A stretch of 64,000 bases of DNA from Endoconidiophora laricicola (Eukaryota > Ascomycota > Sordariomycetes > Microascales > Ceratocystidaceae). The notes below the pieces were generated by a model. It saw only the letters and a program-made list of their open reading frames with translations. It had not been told where the DNA came from and searched no databases. The DNA is taken from NCBI GenBank assembly GCA_001640655.1, contig LXGT01000140.1:1-64000 (forward strand), in the 5' to 3' direction. Made by a program: the position numbers and the translations under genes. Shown here piece by piece: positions 1 to 11,825 of this stretch; positions within the stretch are counted from its first letter, which is position 1, and each line of letters starts with the position of its first letter.

Positions 1-1300
1 TTCTAGGGGGAGAGCCTTAGTAAAAGGCTTGAAAGTCTGTCCAGTAACCAATCTGGCGTCGTTTTATTGCGTAGCAATGTAATAAGAACAACTTAAAAAA
101 CAAGAGTAAGACATTGTGTACTCGCACACACAGTTCCTGAAACGTCGTATAATGCCGTAAAGCTATTGTCTGTTGAATTTATAGAAAAGAGCTTGAATAT
201 GCCACCTTTTGGAGTGCCTTGTTGATTTTATTTTGACTTTTTGGACAATTGCTGTCTAATAATTTACACTAGGGTTGCTACTTTTACTAATCTCATGGAA
301 TTAATAGAGTGGGGCCTTGAAAAGCCGGCTTTGGCGCAAGATGTGAGGACGTCTTTAGGCACGTCACAACAAGTGTGCCGGAAGCTTGAGCAGCGGGCTT
401 ACAGGTGACTTTGATGCTAACTATCTTAGGTATAAAACTTATGGTGCTGTATATGCTTCTAGCAAGCTAGTTTAGATATAAATTAAATCAACCTAATACC
501 AAAAGTCTTACTTAATGGTTTTCTTATTACTATAAGAGTAAGTTGAGGGGCTCACATTGAACACACATATTACTACTATCTGTGCTCACAGTTGGTTAAG
601 GCTTGGTTAATGAAAGTTAATAGTAGATACTATAAGCTACTAATGCACAGGTTTCTCGCATCTGTGTTCGCGATATTTCCTTTAGATATTTCAGTCAAGA
701 CTACTATTAGTAGTTACATAGTATGGGTAGTAAAGAACAAAATATATAGCGGACTCATAAACAGCCTAAATTTCTGTACTAACTAGCCCCACCAAAGTGA
801 TTTGCACTTTGAGTTTTTACTAGCGGAGCACGTCATCCGCGAAAAATAATCAAATCTCTGGCTGAATAGAATCACTTGTAACGATGGCATAATTCAAGAA
901 CGACCATGTTGCCGGAAGGGATATTTGAAGATCAGTCCATGTATAACTGTATATAACATCACCATAATAACTGTTTCACAAGTCTTCGTATCTAAGCCGT
1001 AATTTAGGCTGTGACTGGCCACGGAATTATTCTTTGGGCGTTTTGTCCTACGAAAATCTGTGCCTCGCTTCGTCTTTCGTCTCTCTCCTTTCCTTCTCTT
1101 CCCTTTGCGCTTATCAGCCCGCGGTTTATCGGCCTGGGATCTCCGTTTCGGCGACTGCCATCAAATATCCTGCAGCCTTGCATCTATCTCCTTGTCATTG
1201 GCCTCATCGTTCTTTGTACCTCTTATATTTTTGTTTCTTCTTCTTCACGCATCCGGCATTCCATTTCTTTTTGCTTGTCCTGAGTCGCGTAATCTTCACA
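1..1300. other. AT-rich intergenic stretch, 5' region of the carrier gene
   Basis: No coding sequence can be supported in this stretch; the longest open frames lack similarity to anything I recognise. The last 250 bases, from about 1060 to 1300, are strongly pyrimidine-rich (runs of TCTCTCC and TTCTTC types). This is typical of promoter and leader DNA of well-expressed genes in filamentous fungi and leads into the start codon at 1301. Confidence 0.6.
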
Positions 1301-2272
1301 ATGGCTGAACTTGAAGCTCCTCTAAATAGTGGCCTTGAGACTACCAGGGATCTCTTTGCTGGCGCTGTCGGCGGTGTCGCTCAGGTGCTGATCGGTAAGC
1401 AAACTATCTTTGCTACAGGCCATGTGTAGTAGAACACTGTGGCGCTAACGTATCCACTCTTAGGCCAGCCCTTTGACATTGTCAAGGTGCGTTTACAGAC
1501 CTCATCTCAGTACAGCTCTGCGCTGAACGCCGCATCCAGCATCTGGAAGAACGAGGGCCCGCTGGCCTTCTACAAGGGCACACTGACCCCGCTCCTGGGC
1601 ATCGGCGCCTGCGTATCTGTGCAATTCGGTGGCTTCCACACCGCGCGCCGCTGGCTCGAGCAGCGCAACTCTGCCTCCAGTGCCCCTTCCACCTTATCCT
1701 ACTCGCAGTATTACGCCGCAGGTGCATTTGCCGGCGTGGCAAATTCCGTCATCTCTGGCCCTATCGAGCACGTGCGTATTCGTCTACAGACGCAACCGCA
1801 CGGCGCCGCGCGTCTGTATAGCGGCCCTTGGGAGTGCGTACGCAAGCTGTGTGCCCAGGGTGGCGGCATTAGCGGTATTTATCGTGGACAGGTGGTCACC
1901 GTGCTGCGGGAGGCTCAGGCTTACGGCGTGTGGTTCCTGGCGTTTGAGATGATGATGAGTGCTGATGCGAAGCGGCTGAAGATTGACCGGAAGGATATTC
2001 CCACGTGGAAGGTTGCCCTGTATGGCGGCCTGGCTGGCGAGGCGCTTTGGTTTGCTAGTTATCCGCTGGATGTGGTCAAGAGTAAGATGCAGGTCGACGG
2101 CTTCGGCAAGGACCGGCAGTACAAGACTATGCGTGATTGCTTTGGCAAGATATTCAAGGCTGAGGGTATCATGGGTTTCTGGAAGGGCCTGGCTCCTACT
2201 CTGTTGCGTGCTATGCCCGTGAGCGCCGGTACTTTTGCCGTTGTTGAGTTAACGATGCGTGCTTTGAGCTAA
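1301..2272 (+). CDS. YMC1: Mitochondrial carrier, YMC1-like (solute carrier family)
   Basis: Spliced gene: exon 1 1301-1394, intron 1395-1463 (GTAAGC donor, GCTAAC branch, TAG acceptor), exon 2 1464-2272; 300 residues, the usual size for the family. It should be a six-helix inner mitochondrial membrane transporter. The three repeat signatures are visible: QPFDIVKVRLQ, GPIEHVRIRLQ and YPLDVVKSKMQ. The odd second signature (GPIEH rather than PxD) is characteristic of the YMC1/YMC2 group, linked in yeast to amino-acid-related transport; the exact substrate cannot be read from sequence. The start at 1301 follows a pyrimidine-rich leader and sits just before the first repeat. The frame stays open upstream, but that part is low-complexity leader. 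It is tail to tail with the tethering-complex gene, 281 bp apart. Confidence 0.9.
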
Positions 2273-2553
2273 GTTTCTTTGACCATTGCCGTGACAATCA
2301 AATTTACGAGCATGAGAACCTTCGTTTCCCGAGTGCTATCTTCATATATTTGCTTTCCTCTTGTCGGCGTTTGATTGTGCTTTTGGCGTTTTGGAATATA
2401 TATTGGCTGTGTATGCATACATGCATCTGACTCGTCAGTCAGTCTGGGAGTAGAAAGTTTGCGTACACATAAGTCTATTTGTATAATGCAGCTATTACCA
2501 GATGCAAGTGTTATTCTTCTTTTGTCCCTGTAAATTTACCCATGTATCTATGT

Positions 2554-5068
2554 CTACTCCTGATTCTCTACTCTCCGTTCTAGAATATGCCGAGCGTTAA
2601 TCGGACTTAGGTTGTTCATTCCAAGCTCTGCCAATAGCTTCTTAGTCTCCGTATTGTCTGTATACACCATATCTGTAGCCTTGTTAAGCGTCATTTTGCC
2701 ATCTTCAACTTCACCAACTGGGAGATTAAGGAGTCTGGATCCCTCCACTAGACTGCCTAAAGCTGCAGAAGCACCTAACAAGTATCTTTCGATTAAGGAC
2801 GATATTGCTACTACATCGCGATGAAACTGGGCAGCACCATATACGGTAAAGCTTTGCCTCATCAAGACATCAGACCATAGCGAGTTTTGGAGCTTTTCGA
2901 GGGACTCGCGCCATACACGTCGGAGGATTGCAGTTCCAAGTGCTTTTGGCAGGAACTCAAGATTACGGACAAGAATCTATATTATAGCATTAGTTAGATG
3001 GGGCAATTAGTGGTACTTAGTGGCAGGTAAGCTTACTGAGAGAAGATTCTCTAGGTCTGGAGATATGGACAGAGTGGAAAAATCTAGTTAAGGTTAGTTG
3101 ATGCATAATCGCTAATATATGGATAGTCATAACACACCAGAGACATCTTGTAAAAGTGTCGTCCATTGAAGTCTACTAGTGTATGATTTCAGTGCCTTTG
3201 AATGCGAGGCGGACATGGCATTGACTAGGAAGTCCTTAGCCGCGCTACGTCGTCTACTATATGCAGTAATGGTCTCATCGAATAGAACACCCTCACTGGA
3301 CTCGGAGTCGACAGAAGTTGAAATGCGATCTTTGACCTGCTCAACACTGACTTGACTTGTAACACGCTTGTGATCACCCTGCTTCGTGCGGGCCTGCAGT
3401 TCGTACCAGAGTGTTACAAAGAACTGTTGAATATGTTTAGCATTTCAAGTTTTAGATACATTCAATATGTATATTAACACTTACTTCTTCGTTGCTCCAG
3501 TCTTTTAGCGTCAATATCACATGATCTGCACTACCGTATACCTTGCACAAGGACTCCATCGCACCTGTACCCTCTAGAGCAGCGGCCTGTTCTTTGCTGA
3601 TACCGTGCAGTGTACGACCAACCGTCGAGGTGATTGCCTGGTAAGCCTCGAGGCCGTCTCTAAGGTAATCGTGGTACTCATCCATGATGTCTAGTTGGAT
3701 GCTAATCAAGAACTTGATTTTGTGCTTGAACTTGCGTACGCGTTGATATTGCTGCGTCACAGATCTAAGAAGATCTGTCACTCTGATGGCACCCTTAGTC
3801 GGTTTTGTTTTGCCAGTGCCGCCGTAATCGTAGTCAATAGTCTTGGAGTCTGGTGAGTCGAGGATATTTTGTAATCTTTCCAGGGCAAATTTCTTCTCGG
3901 CTGTGAACCAACGATCAAACCATATATCGAGGATCGTAGTAGAGATCCCAGCCCATCCGTCTATACTGCCATCATCATAGTTGAATTTCGACCGTATATT
4001 ATCATCAAAGTCCATCAAAGAGACAATGAAGCTGCTCAAAAATGCGGGGTTGCTAGCTGCCTCGTCGAGAACGGCAAATGCCTTTTGTTGCATTACTGGT
4101 AACATTGTTGTCAACAGTGCGCATACCGGGTCTACATAAGCCAAGTTTTGCGCAGCTGGGGTACCCTTGACCTTGGTCGCCATTAGATGGCCTAGATTGT
4201 TCTTGAAGAAGTCCTCCCACTTCTCAACCATTGCCAAGAACCATGGAAAGCAATGGGCAGTAGCTGATTGCGCTGAGCTTGTAGGCTTGTCGCTCATAAA
4301 ATGGTACTTGAACTCGGAGATGAAAACTTTGCACATGACGTCAAAGGGGAGCAGTGAAACAACATGATCCGAGGACACCATCTCAGTTGACTGCAGGTTG
4401 AGGACCTTGTCAATACAGAGGAGCCACTCATCGTCCATCTCAGATTCGGGGTCGACCATGGGCCATTTCCTTGTGGTAAGGATGGCCTCAAGCTGAACTG
4501 CTATCGTACTCTTCATATCGTCCCAAAGCTCCACTGCTAGCGTATCGATATATCCAACCAGGTGGATAGCAGCCTCGTCTGCTGCACTGTGTAGACCCTT
4601 GACTTTGCTGACCAGAGCCTTCAGCTCGCCGTAGGGCACGATGGCTAACTTTGGGTCTTGGGCGACAGTAGCCAGCGCCTTTGACTTCAGCTCATGTGCA
4701 TCTTGTATTAGCTCAAGATACGACTGTGCGAGCTCGACCGTTTGTATCTTGCGCAGCGGTTCTTGGAGTCGTCTGATAGCTTCAGTCGGAGCCGATGCAG
4801 GCGTAGCTGTGGCGACGCGCACATCAATGCTCGCTTGAAGGCTTTGGAAGTCGCCAATCTTGCGGTCTAATTCGGCCCGATGGAAATCCTGAGCATTGCG
4901 TGCGCGTTCGAGTTCGTGGACTGTAGAGTCGAGTTGGGTTTGGAGCTGATTACGCTGCTCTTCAACGCTGGCGAGAAGATCGTTGAGATTCTCAAAGTCG
5001 TCAAAAGTCTGGAGTTTGTCGTCAAGATAGTCGGCAATGCGCACATCAACTGTTGTCATATCAGCCAT
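2554..5068 (-). CDS. TIP20: RINT1/TIP20-family subunit of the ER Dsl1/NRZ tethering complex
   Basis: Four exons on the minus strand: 5068-3485, 3423-3138, 3083-3037 and 2976-2554, giving 779 residues with phases that close exactly. The introns are 55-61 bp with CTAAC-like branch sites; intron 2 uses a GTGTGT donor. RINT1/TIP20 proteins form the Dsl1/NRZ tether that receives Golgi-to-ER COPI vesicles. The N-terminus (about residues 28-85) is a predicted coiled coil rich in Glu, Gln and Leu, as in the family. The signature block KFLISIQLDIMDEYHDYL followed by EAYQAITSTVGRT lies near residues 452-487. Near the C-terminus are a LFDETITAY motif and the helical segment AAQFHRDVVAISSL. Length fits the family. 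The first ATG is chosen, with a second Met three codons downstream. It shares a 1.08 kb divergent promoter region with the hydrolase gene. Confidence 0.88.
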
Positions 5069-6150
5069 GTCGGGATATTTCTATACGACACATGCGCCGT
5101 GTCTGTCAAAAATGAAAAACCCCTTTGAGAGCTTGTTGAGCTTTCTTCGATGACGCCTGGGCATCAAGTTTGCCAGCTTTAATGGCCAAAAGGTGGGGCA
5201 GTTGGTTGTACGTATCTGGAACAGGAAATGAAGAACCCCACATTTATAAGCCTTACGGCTATCGATCAGTAGCAACATCCATTCGACGTCACCAGACCCT
5301 GAGTGGTGCATTGATCTGTACAAGTTGGGCTTTTACGACCCGTACATTGCTTGTCGTAGCTGTTGATCGCTTCAGGTATCACTCACACCTTGCCGGTTAT
5401 CCGGCGCCAATACTAGGCACCAGCAAAGGCTTACCGGCCCCTACAAGAATGCCTATAAACAATGCCATTAACATATATATTGTTATGCATCTAACAGTGA
5501 GCACCATTCTTGTGTTTTCCTATCCGCCCCAGGACTGAGGCTATAGCATATAACACAGTACTTTGTTCAATACCGTGTCAACTTCTTACCGCCCGCTTTG
5601 TAGGTCATATCTTACTTAGTCAGCAGCCAGGTGCCCTTCGTATAGAGTAATCACTTGAGCTATGAAGGAGGGTAATAACACACAACGTTCTGATACGCCT
5701 TGTCCACGTGAATATTATATCATTAACCATGACTAGAAATGACTATTATTCACAATGTCGCGGTATACTGGTACACTTCCCTTATTGAATTGTTCACTGT
5801 ATTACTACAAGCCTTGCTAGGCATATCATTAAGATAATCATAGGCGTAGGCTTAGTTCCAGATTTGGTAGTACCTAATGGCCGAAATTGTCAGTCCCTAT
5901 ATTAGCAACAACTACTATGTACAGCTGATACTGGCTGCCTGTTGACAGGATATAAAAACACAACTCTCCGTGATCTCTGTTTCCTTCTCTATTTGCTCTT
6001 CACTTTTTCACTTCGTCTATTCCCTCTTCTACACCCTTTCCTACATACGTCCCCCAATGTTGAACATCAACAACTCAATCTACGATCTTGCAACTATTAC
6101 TGTCACTTTAGACACCACGCCTTAGTTCTCGTTAGGGCTTAAGTCTCAAC
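5069..6150. promoter_or_regulatory. Divergent intergenic region between TIP20 and the hydrolase gene
   Basis: This 1.08 kb stretch separates two divergently transcribed genes and must hold both promoters. An open frame at 5170-5538 has no similarity I recognise and is treated as noise. The 150 bases before 6151 are pyrimidine-rich (TTCTCT- and CTTTTTCAC-type runs), as is usual for fungal leaders. A TTAGGGCTTAAG sequence lies about 15 bases before the hydrolase ATG. Confidence 0.4.
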
Positions 6151-7705
6151 ATGACTAAAAACATACGGCAAACTGCATCGCGGGAACAAACCGTCTTCTT
6201 CGGCTCACAGCTTGGCGGCTCCGCTGTCACTAGCTACAGTTATACAGACTCGCCTAGTCGGCTTCTAGTACAAGATGCAATTCTTTGTCTTCGTCATATC
6301 CGATCGTTGCCTTCCATCATCTTTCCATTAACGCCTTGGAACTCAGGCGCTATGGATGAGCTGTATCCGAGTACTAAGAATATTGGGGATATTGGGCTCC
6401 AGTTCATTTTACTTCTTGGGCAGATAGCGATGGGTATAGCTGCAATGGGCATAGCCATGTTCCCTACTTGGCTTTCAGTATTTGCGGTTGGTGGCTTTAT
6501 TATGGCCAACAACTTTGCTTGTCAATATCTTTTAAACGGAACAGAACAGATTTTCTGGTCAAATCCAGACCTAGCCCCATTCAAGCGCGAGCACAAAAAT
6601 GAGCAGTGGATTTTCATCAATGGCGTCGGTACAGGGTAAGTCACTACTGGTAAGCACAATGTCCTAAAAGTAGACAGCTAACGCCTGTCTTGATAGCCGA
6701 CGCTGGCTTCAAAACAGCATAGACCGTCTCGCTATCACATTTGGCCGGCCCGTCATGGGTATTCACAACAGAACCTATGGCATTTTGTTTGATCTTATCG
6801 AATGCTTGATACAGCGTAGTTTTGGATATGCCACCGAAGATGTTCGCCTGTGCTATTCAACTGTGAAGCAAACTTTGTACAACCCCGAGATTGACAAGGT
6901 GATCATTATTGCTCACTCTCAAGGCGGAATTGTTGCGAGCATGGTCGTTGACTGGGCCCTTCAAGAGCTTCCACAGGATCTCTTGAGCAAGGTTGAAGTG
7001 TACACATTTGGAAGTGCTGCGAACCACTTCAATAGCCCTGCCCGCGTCAAGGCGTCTGTCGATGCCCAGTTGCCCTCTGGTCTTGCTAACATTGAACCGA
7101 CCGACGATATTATCGGCAAACTGACGCGTCCATCGACATTTCCAGTTGATCGCAATGAAACTATGGCTAGAATTCAAAGGATGATCACGAATGCCTCTGG
7201 AAACGTCCCTCTTGGAACCGCTCAAGATCGCACTATTGGTCATATCGAGCACTATGCCCATACGTCCGACTATGTTAGTCTTTTTAGTGTCTTACACTTT
7301 GCAACTCTATCGCAGCCTCGGAACCAAGTCCCAAGTTATATGGGTCGCGTCTTTGCCCGCACATCAGCTGAAACGGGAGGTCATCAGTTTGTCCAGCACT
7401 ACCTAGATGGTATGTTCCCGCTTAAACAAGGCGAAAAGGGCAACTATGTAGCTGCCGAGGACTCGGATTTTATGAACTCGGACTTGCACATTGTCAACGA
7501 ATACCGAGTTCGTGAAAGCCCCAGAGAGATCGCTAGTGAAAATCCGGACACGCCGGATGATGATGTTCCCGCACCTTGGATGGCTGGGAGAGATGTTTCG
7601 GTCCGGTTGATGACATATACCACATCACAGGACAAATCTGTAATGAAGGTCAGAGATATAAGCCGTCTTTGGCACTACAGAAATGGACGTCGTCCGGATC
7701 AGTAG
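6151..7705 (+). CDS. Membrane-anchored alpha/beta hydrolase (lipase-like), conserved fungal protein
   Basis: Exon 1 6151-6635 and exon 2 6697-7705, joined across a 61 bp intron (GTAAGT donor, GCTAAC branch), give 497 residues. Two hydrophobic segments at about residues 82-105 and 106-127 suggest membrane insertion ahead of the catalytic part. The nucleophile elbow is AHSQGG, with the likely catalytic serine at residue 236, preceded by a beta-strand-like VIIIAHS. The stretch EVYTFGSAANHFNSP and a later IEHYAHTSDYVS, with a candidate histidine, match a family common in filamentous ascomycetes and usually annotated only as hypothetical or lipase-like. Substrate and location are unknown; an internal-membrane lipid or acyl-ester hydrolase is a reasonable inference. 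The ATG is the first in frame, directly after a pyrimidine-rich leader. Confidence 0.75.
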
Positions 7706-8448
7706 TCTTCAAACCCTAGTGGAGCTTCCCATTTTACAACCCTCAATAACCCTATGATTTGCATAATTATCTTCATGTTTTGTCATAGCATCATTTATTT
7801 TATCAATTACTATTTCCTATTGAAAACAACTGTACACACCTTAAGGGAATATCTGCTCTTTCTGATGTGCTATTGTAGATACTCTATGAGAGTTATATTT
7901 CGACAAAAAGCACTACATGTGATGGTAGCCTTATGTAGTGCTATTACAAAAAAAAGGGGATAGAAACGAAATAAACAAATATGTGAATCTTGAAATCAAT
8001 AATGTTACGGTTGAGAATATCGAGACATTGACCTATTGTAGTACAGGAAGATCAAGCTTCAAAAAAACAAATACGTAGTGTTTGTTTGCTATGTACACAA
8101 TTAGCCTTTTCTTCTTTCATGAGTTTGACTGAATACGGCAGTCAATTAGAAAGCCTCCCAGTAAGAAGTTAACCCTACCCTTGCTTTTCAACAGATCAAG
8201 AGAAATGGAGAGAACCTTCCCCGCGTAAAGAAATTCTACCGCCCTTCGGCTTTCCCTTTTGAAATGAGAGGATATAAGAAAAAAATATACATAAGTACTA
8301 GTAATGACTTCCTTCGCAAGGTGTAGGGAAAGGCCAGTCTCCTATTTGCTCCGATTTCCCGAACACGAAAGAAGGTTATCTGTGTTTTTTCTGTACATGA
8401 TACACTTTACAGTAGAATATAGACATAGAACATCTATGGTTCATGATT

Positions 8449-8478
8449 GATTTCAGTAGACGTTAAATATATACAAAT
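8449..8478 (+). repeat. Copy A of a short dispersed repeat
   Basis: The core AGTAGACGTTAAATATATAC and its flanks recur in inverted orientation at 11826-11855 (28 of 30 positions identical) and, more divergent, at 50055-50080 in direct orientation (about 21 of 23 core positions). All three copies lie in gene-free DNA. No terminal inverted repeats or target-site duplications are evident, so the origin is unknown. Confidence 0.45.
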
Positions 8479-8877
8479 GTGGTTCATGATTTTGTGTAAA
8501 AAAATCTTGAATTGCAACTGTAAATGAGCAAGTTTCTTGCTTCCCGTTCTGTTAAATACTAGGTAGAACCCTATTAATGGGCGAAAATAAGAGGTGAGAG
8601 AAAATAACACTGCCCACTAACGCCCAGGCAGGGTCTTAGCCTCTTCATTTCCTTATCCTCCTTCCTCAACCCTCATTCACTAACGCAACTGCTTCGCTCA
8701 TTTCTGTTAACCAAGAGAGTTAAAGAATGCATACGGGCAGATTGATTATCGATTATCCGCTCTTCTTGGATATTTTTATATTTTCTTTTAACTCATTACT
8801 CGATTAGAGGTTGGCTGTGACGAGTTTCCTGGTTATTAAATTGTCGAAGAGTACACCTGTAAAGGATAAAAAAAACC

Positions 8878-8907
8878 TTTTTTTTTTTTTTNGGGGGGGG
8901 GGGGGGG
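8878..8907. other. Homopolymer junction with an ambiguous base (possible assembly artefact)
   Basis: Fourteen T, one N at 8892 and fifteen G follow each other directly. A single undetermined base between two homopolymers suggests an unresolved sequencing or assembly position rather than biology. The true length of the tract is uncertain. Confidence 0.7.
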
Positions 8908-9626
8908 TGTTTAATGAATCCTCGACTAGCGCTACTGTTATTTTCTCCCAAGATAAAAAGACCGTATGGACCTTTTTCGGCGTTCATAGGACTGTGTTCG
9001 GGGACGAGGACGTTATGGTGGCTTTTCAAGAGAAGGGGGGGAAGTGAACGTCGAAAAACCTGCAACACTAGATGCCACGCATCACTGAGCACTTGTTTTT
9101 TTTTTTAGATAACGATGGTCCATGAAGCGATGAAGCTCTATTTAATATGTTTGATATAATACAATAGTTGGGTATATATGGCCAACGGTAATAACATTTG
9201 AGCGTGGGGAGCTAATCACATTGATCATCACCTGATTTCAAGACTATCCAAACACAATGGCCTAGTCAAAGTTTACAATAGATAATAAAGATACATATCA
9301 CAGAGAACATGGTTACATGGGTGGCAGAAGACTGGAACAAGTGTGTGTATGTGTTCATGTTACGGTCGGAGTCATCACGGCCGCGGGCATGGTTCCGTAT
9401 TAGAATTATGCCAATGCTTTCATTTCTGTTCGATGATGCTTATAGTCACACCAGCTACCCTCAAGCAAAGTTGTGCTGGAGAGAAAACAAAACAAAGTAT
9501 GTGGAAAATGTGGTTAAATTGGTACAGAAGGGAGGCAGCGTACGCTCGACAAAGACATTCCCGCAAGATTCAGCATGCCGAATTTCCCAAAGCCTTGTAG
9601 ACCGAGATATAATTTTGATACAGAAT

Positions 9627-10702
9627 TTAAGTCTAGAAAGAGAGAAAAGTTCAAGTTAGGACATTGTGGTTTATACAGATGAATGTATCGGAGGACACGT
9701 GGAGAGAATGTGCTTCAGTCAACTTCGGAGCTGAAGCGAGAGAAGGAGTATAACGTACGAACTTGGCCATCAGGGCAACCATAAGATCGAACAGACCAAT
9801 GGCCTCGACGAAGGCGAAACCCAGAATAGCGTAGGAGAAAAGCTGACCACGCAGAGCGGGGTTGCGGGCAACACCATTCAGAAGAGCGGCGAAGACCAGA
9901 CCGATACCGATACCAGCACCGGTCAGACCGATGGCAGCGGTACCCATACCAATGTTCTTAGAGACCTCAACCATGGCGTTGGCGACCTCCGAGGAGTAGG
10001 CACGACGGCCGACAACCTGGCGGGCAACGAGCTGCTGGCGGGCAGCTATTGTTTATGTTAGCATTCAAAGTGGTTCAACTACGTATGTGACACCGGTTTG
10101 TCTTCTAGTTAGAAAGTCCCGAGCTGGAAAGGCCAGCGACGAGGTCAGCAGCGAGTCAATGACGACAAGAAAGCAATCAACGGGAATGGCAATCCCAACG
10201 CAGTATCCAATTGGTATGATGATGGCCGTATTGACAGAGACGAAGTTTAAATACGCGACGTTGGTGGTGGGTATCGGTCGTAGGCAAGGCTCGTGTGCGT
10301 TATTTTTTGGCACTCCGCATTTTTTGCGTCGGTATTGTGGTCGGTCGGTTGTATGGGATTTCAGGACACCTGTTCGGCAGAACAATTGACGCAGAAATCG
10401 TGAGCCATTGGCGCTCTAAATTGAGCCATTGCCAGCCGAATTTCTCGAATTATGTTCATTTGATGATATCAAGCCTGATAGGATGACTTTGAATCACCAA
10501 TTGGATGTACTTCTGCGTTGGTGAGGTAGAAAGACTTTTCCCGCTGCTAATTGACGTGTCTTTTTTGCTGTGGTGCTCGGTGCTGGCGGAACTAGTGAGA
10601 AAGGCGTTGGGGATGCAGAAATCTCTTACCAGCAAAGGTGCGCTGCGAAGGGCGGGCGACCTTGGCCGCGGAGGCAATACGGGAAACAACGCGAGCAGAC
10701 AT
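9627..10702 (-). CDS. ATP9: Mitochondrial F1Fo ATP synthase subunit c (nuclear-encoded precursor)
   Basis: Three exons on the minus strand: 10702-10630 (73 nt), 10045-9759 (287 nt) and 9632-9627 (6 nt, ACT TAA), giving 121 residues. Subunit c forms the proton-conducting ring of Fo in the inner membrane. The first 40 or so residues are a basic, hydroxylated presequence (start MSARVVSRIASAAKVARP) ending near RRAYSSEV. The mature part shows two membrane helices flanking the RNPALRGQ polar loop, with the proton-carrying glutamate in FAFVEAIGLFD (residue 105). Intron 1 is long (584 bp) and lies within the presequence. Intron 2 (9758-9633, GTACGT donor, CCTAAC branch, CTAG acceptor) restores the conserved KFT ending; without that splice the frame would run 35 extra codons. 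The presequence is shorter than in Neurospora or Aspergillus. Confidence 0.93.
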
Positions 10703-10891
10703 TGTGATTGTGTTGAGGGGATTATGGAAAACAAGGAGAAAGGAAAAGAGAAGGCCGCTGGGATGTGCGAGGAGTTTTGAGAGAGCTTATGGAGCTTTGG
10801 GGAAGGGGAAAGGAAAAGGAGTAGAAATATTAGAAGAAGGGAAGAAAGTAAAAGCCCAGTGAGGAACGCTCGGGGACCGCAAAATTTCAAG

Positions 10892-10896
10892 CCAAT
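10892..10896 (+). promoter_or_regulatory. CCAAT box upstream of ATP9
   Basis: A CCAAT pentamer (in GCCAATGAG) lies about 190 bp upstream of the ATP9 start codon. CCAAT boxes are bound by the HAP/CBC complex, which controls many respiratory genes in fungi. The match is short and could be chance; spacing and the nature of the gene are the only support. Confidence 0.3.
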
Positions 10897-11825
10897 GAGA
10901 ACAGATCCTGCCAGCGGCTCGGAGGAAGTCGGGCACATAACGGTGGAAGAAGAGTGGAGCGTTGGAGTGGCTCCAGCGCTGAACACAGCACAAAACCAAC
11001 GCCTAGGGCCCTGTGAAGCAAGATCAATGTAGAGCAAGCCAGGACTATCGCAGCCTCAGGCGTCGACAATGACAGAGCTGCAGTAGACATATCTGGGTAC
11101 CGCTGTAACCCCGCACTTTTGTATGCTGGATAAAGGTATCTCGGTAACAACTTTGACTCTGGACGAGGAGCTCTAGAACAGGGGCTGGCTTGTTGCTCGT
11201 TCTTACTCTTGGCTTGCGGTCCTATGATAGCCAGCCTACAGCCAGCTGTCTGCATAACTGTATTGTTTGATTGTTTCAATTGTTTGCATTGGTTAGAGTT
11301 CACTGTGTACATAGAACAGGACCTAGCAGCTATTGTGCTTAGATAATAGATAATCTTGGATAATCTTAGGCAAGCTACACAATGTAAGTCATTGGTAGTA
11401 ATTCGTCCACAACATACAATTTTTTTTTGCTAGAGCCTACAGCAACAAGCTATCGTGGAGAGCCCAGTATATGCCTGCCTGCTGCAGTCGATTAGCTTTA
11501 GACGAGTGGCGGCTCAGAGCGGTTGCTATGCGTAGATCAAAGAGCTTTTCTTTAAATGAAGTTTCAAGAACTATGAAGATACCGTAAAACAAAGTTGCGG
11601 CATGCTGGGAAAACAACAGGAGAAGACACACACCTTCACAGATAAACAGCCCTAATCAGGAACGAAAATACGATGAGTGATTTATGCTGCAGACTGACAT
11701 GAGTGTGATATCTATATTAGTTGACGGCACATACATTATCAATATTTCGCCATAATTCATTGCCATTGAGTCAGTAAAGGCTGCTCTCATAGTATCCCCC
11801 CCTCAACTATGATACATACTAATTG

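Larger units (their letters stand above)
7706..9626. other. Convergent intergenic region with poly-T/N/poly-G junction
   Basis: This 1.9 kb stretch lies between the 3' ends of the hydrolase gene and ATP9. No supported gene is present. It is AT-rich and contains a T14-N-G15 junction (N at 8892), a doubled GGTTCATGATT motif (about 8438 and 8481), and one copy of a dispersed repeat at 8449-8478. Open frames across the poly-G run (8796-9092 on the minus strand, 8811-9047 on the plus strand) are artefacts of low complexity. Confidence 0.5.

Noticed and set aside
5170..5538. 122-codon plus-strand frame in the TIP20/hydrolase intergenic region
   Set aside because: No similarity or domain is visible, it has no intron or codon bias like neighbouring genes, and it fits a divergent promoter region better.
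8796..9092. Frames on both strands across the poly-T/N/poly-G tract
   Set aside because: Their openness depends on homopolymers and an ambiguous base; poly-Lys, poly-Pro and poly-Gly runs are artefacts.
10456..11037. 193-codon minus-strand frame overlapping the ATP9 start region
   Set aside because: It overlaps ATP9 exon 1 and the purine/pyrimidine-biased promoter in another frame, and its composition (Ser, Leu, Pro, Phe) reflects the CT-rich strand.
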